7,152 nt of DNA from SIG440 sp045580025 (GTDB taxonomy: Bacteria; Bacillota; Clostridia; Monoglobales; Monoglobaceae). Location of the stretch: the NCBI GenBank assembly GCA_045580025.1, contig JAZNNB010000073.1, positions 1-7,152 on the forward strand, in the 5' to 3' direction. The notes under the pieces were generated by a model that saw only the letters and a program-made list of their open reading frames with translations, did no database searches and had not been told where the DNA came from. Shown here in pieces: positions 6,338 through 7,152 of this stretch (the stretch's first letter is position 1; the number at the start of each line of letters is the position of its first letter). The translations under genes and the position numbers were made by a program.

Positions 6338-6344
6338 AGGAGGG
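6338..6344 (+). promoter_or_regulatory. Ribosome binding site of the PIG-L deacetylase gene
   Basis: AGGAGGG ends 10 bases before the ATG at 6355. It fixes that start against the longer open frame from 6172, which would run through the divergent control region and into the AraC gene. Confidence 0.85.
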
Positions 6345-6354
6345 AAAATTTAAA

Positions 6355-7053
6355 ATGAATGTACTTGCGATTGGATGTCATCCCGATGACATTGAGATTT
6401 CATGTAGCGGAACACTTGCAAAATGCGTTAAGCGTGGTGACAAAGTTACTGTGTGTCATGTGGCAAACGGAAATATGGGACACGAAATTATTCCGTCAGA
6501 TGAGCTTCGTGTTATCCGCATAGGAGAGGCGAAGAAAGCCGGCTCACTTGCGGGAATCGAGGTTGTGACTCTTGATATTGGTGACTTGCTTCCCAACGGC
6601 TGCGACATAAAACAGCGTGATGCTGTGGTGGAACTTATTATAAAGGTTCAGCCTGATTTCATTATAACACACAGCCCCAATGACTATATGCCTGACCACA
6701 GAGAGGTTTCGAAGCTTGTTTTTGATGCATCGTTTGCAGCAAGCGTTCCTCAGTATGGACCAAGCGGTAAAGCTGCTGTTGTTCCTATCTTTTATATGGA
6801 CAATCTGGCAGGCCTCAATTTCAATCCCACAGAGTATGTGGATATAACAGACGAAATTGAACTCAAAATAGAAATGCTTGAATGTCACGAAAGTCAGCTT
6901 AAATGGATGCGTGACCACGACAATATTGACTTTGCTGATTTTGTGCGTACATGCTCAAAATTCCGTGGTCTTCAGTGCGGAGCACCTTATGCAGAGGCAT
7001 TCACTCAGGAAATGGCTTGGCCTAAAGTTGTGACAAGGAGGTTGTTACCATGA
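6355..7053 (+). CDS. PIG-L/LmbE-family deacetylase
   Basis: The 232-residue protein belongs to the zinc-dependent PIG-L (LmbE-like) family, which removes acetyl groups from N-acetylglucosamine-type compounds and related glycosides. The N-terminal motif AIGCHPDDIE holds His9, Asp11 and Asp12. The second motif THSPNDYMPDHRE (105-117) ends in Asp114-His115. By family analogy His9, Asp12 and His115 bind zinc and Asp11 is the catalytic base. Length is normal, and there is no signal peptide or membrane segment, so it is likely cytoplasmic. The start follows AGGAGGG and puts the motif at the usual distance from the N terminus. Its stop overlaps the next gene's start in ATGA, indicating translational coupling to a PfkB-type kinase, and it is divergent from an AraC regulator. 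This context favours sugar catabolism over thiol-cofactor biosynthesis (BshB or MshB are related). The substrate is unknown. Confidence 0.92.
   Translation: MNVLAIGCHPDDIEISCSGTLAKCVKRGDKVTVCHVANGNMGHEIIPSDELRVIRIGEAKKAGSLAGIEVVTLDIGDLLPNGCDIKQRDAVVELIIKVQPDFIITHSPNDYMPDHREVSKLVFDASFAASVPQYGPSGKAAVVPIFYMDNLAGLNFNPTEYVDITDEIELKIEMLECHESQLKWMRDHDNIDFADFVRTCSKFRGLQCGAPYAEAFTQEMAWPKVVTRRLLP
7035..7041 (+). promoter_or_regulatory. Ribosome binding site of the PfkB-family kinase gene
   Basis: AAGGAGG lies in the 3' end of the PIG-L gene, 8 bases before the ATG at 7050. It supports the start that overlaps the upstream stop by four bases. Confidence 0.85.
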
Positions 7054-7152
7054 AAAAAATAGCATGTGTTGGAATTTTGGTTGCTGACGTAATGGTGGAA
7101 ACTGTTGAGCGTTATCCTGAAAAAGGTGTGCTTGAACCTGTTAAAGCTATTA
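7050..7152 (+). CDS. PfkB-family carbohydrate/nucleoside kinase, 3' truncated by window edge
   Basis: Only the first 34 codons are present. They begin MKKIACVGILVADVMVETVE and continue to a proline/glycine stretch (YPEKG). This is the typical N terminus of ribokinase/PfkB kinases: a first beta strand, then a glycine, then an aspartate (Asp13) that contacts the sugar, then P-x-x-G. The ATP site and catalytic aspartate lie beyond the window. The ATG overlaps the deacetylase stop (ATGA) and follows a strong ribosome site, so the two are coupled. The expected role is phosphorylation of a sugar or nucleoside, possibly the product freed by the deacetylase. Substrate cannot be judged from this fragment. 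Family assignment rests on a short segment and is likely but not certain. Confidence 0.78.
   Translation, partial: MKKIACVGILVADVMVETVERYPEKGVLEPVKAI

Noticed and set aside
6172..6354. 61-residue N-terminal extension of the PIG-L gene
   Set aside because: It would cross the divergent promoters and the AraC gene start. The ATG at 6355 has AGGAGGG and puts the HPDD motif at the normal place.
1..7152. tRNA, rRNA, riboswitch, CRISPR array, insertion sequence or attachment site
   Set aside because: None was recognised on reading both strands. Coding density is high and the longest gene-free stretch is 127 bases, explained by the divergent promoters. A structured-RNA search was not possible here.

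Overview
The window looks like a piece of a low-to-moderate GC Firmicutes chromosome, most likely an anaerobic Clostridia member of the gut or rumen type. This is an inference from three things. Nearly every gene has a strong purine-rich Shine-Dalgarno and an ATG start. The genes are tightly packed. The gene set includes a ferredoxin-linked, oxygen-sensitive 2-oxoacid oxidoreductase. I cannot name a species.

Region 1 (1-5331, + strand) is one operon. It holds an acyl-CoA ligase of the FadD type cut off at the window's left edge, iorA and iorB (the two subunits of indolepyruvate/arylpyruvate:ferredoxin oxidoreductase), a phenylacetate-CoA ligase (paaK type), and a small tandem-ACT protein. Gaps are 1-18 bases and the operon ends in a clear hairpin terminator at 5298-5331. 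Together the enzymes interconvert aryl acids (phenylacetate, indoleacetate), aryl-acetyl-CoA and arylpyruvates. Run one way, this ferments aromatic amino acids. Run the other way, it salvages aryl acids into aromatic amino acids. The ACT protein suggests amino-acid sensing and slightly favours a biosynthetic or feedback-controlled role, but the direction cannot be read from DNA.

Region 2 (5355-6227, - strand) is an AraC-family transcription factor, convergent with region 1.

Region 3 (6228-6354) is the intergenic control region between the regulator and the divergent gene pair. One perfect 10-bp palindrome supplies the -10 box to promoters on both strands, each with a 17-bp spacer to a plausible -35. 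A 7-bp direct repeat spaced 21 bp runs into the + strand -35, and three A5 tracts follow at exact 10-bp spacing.

Region 4 (6355-7152, + strand) is a PIG-L/LmbE-family deacetylase overlapping by 4 bases the start of a PfkB-family sugar/nucleoside kinase, which runs off the right edge. With the AraC regulator this suggests a small inducible pathway for an acetylated amino sugar or similar compound.

No RNA genes, mobile elements, CRISPR arrays or long gene-free stretches were seen. All genes belong to recognisable families; what is less ordinary is the pairing of two unrelated CoA ligases around IorAB and the compact divergent regulatory region.
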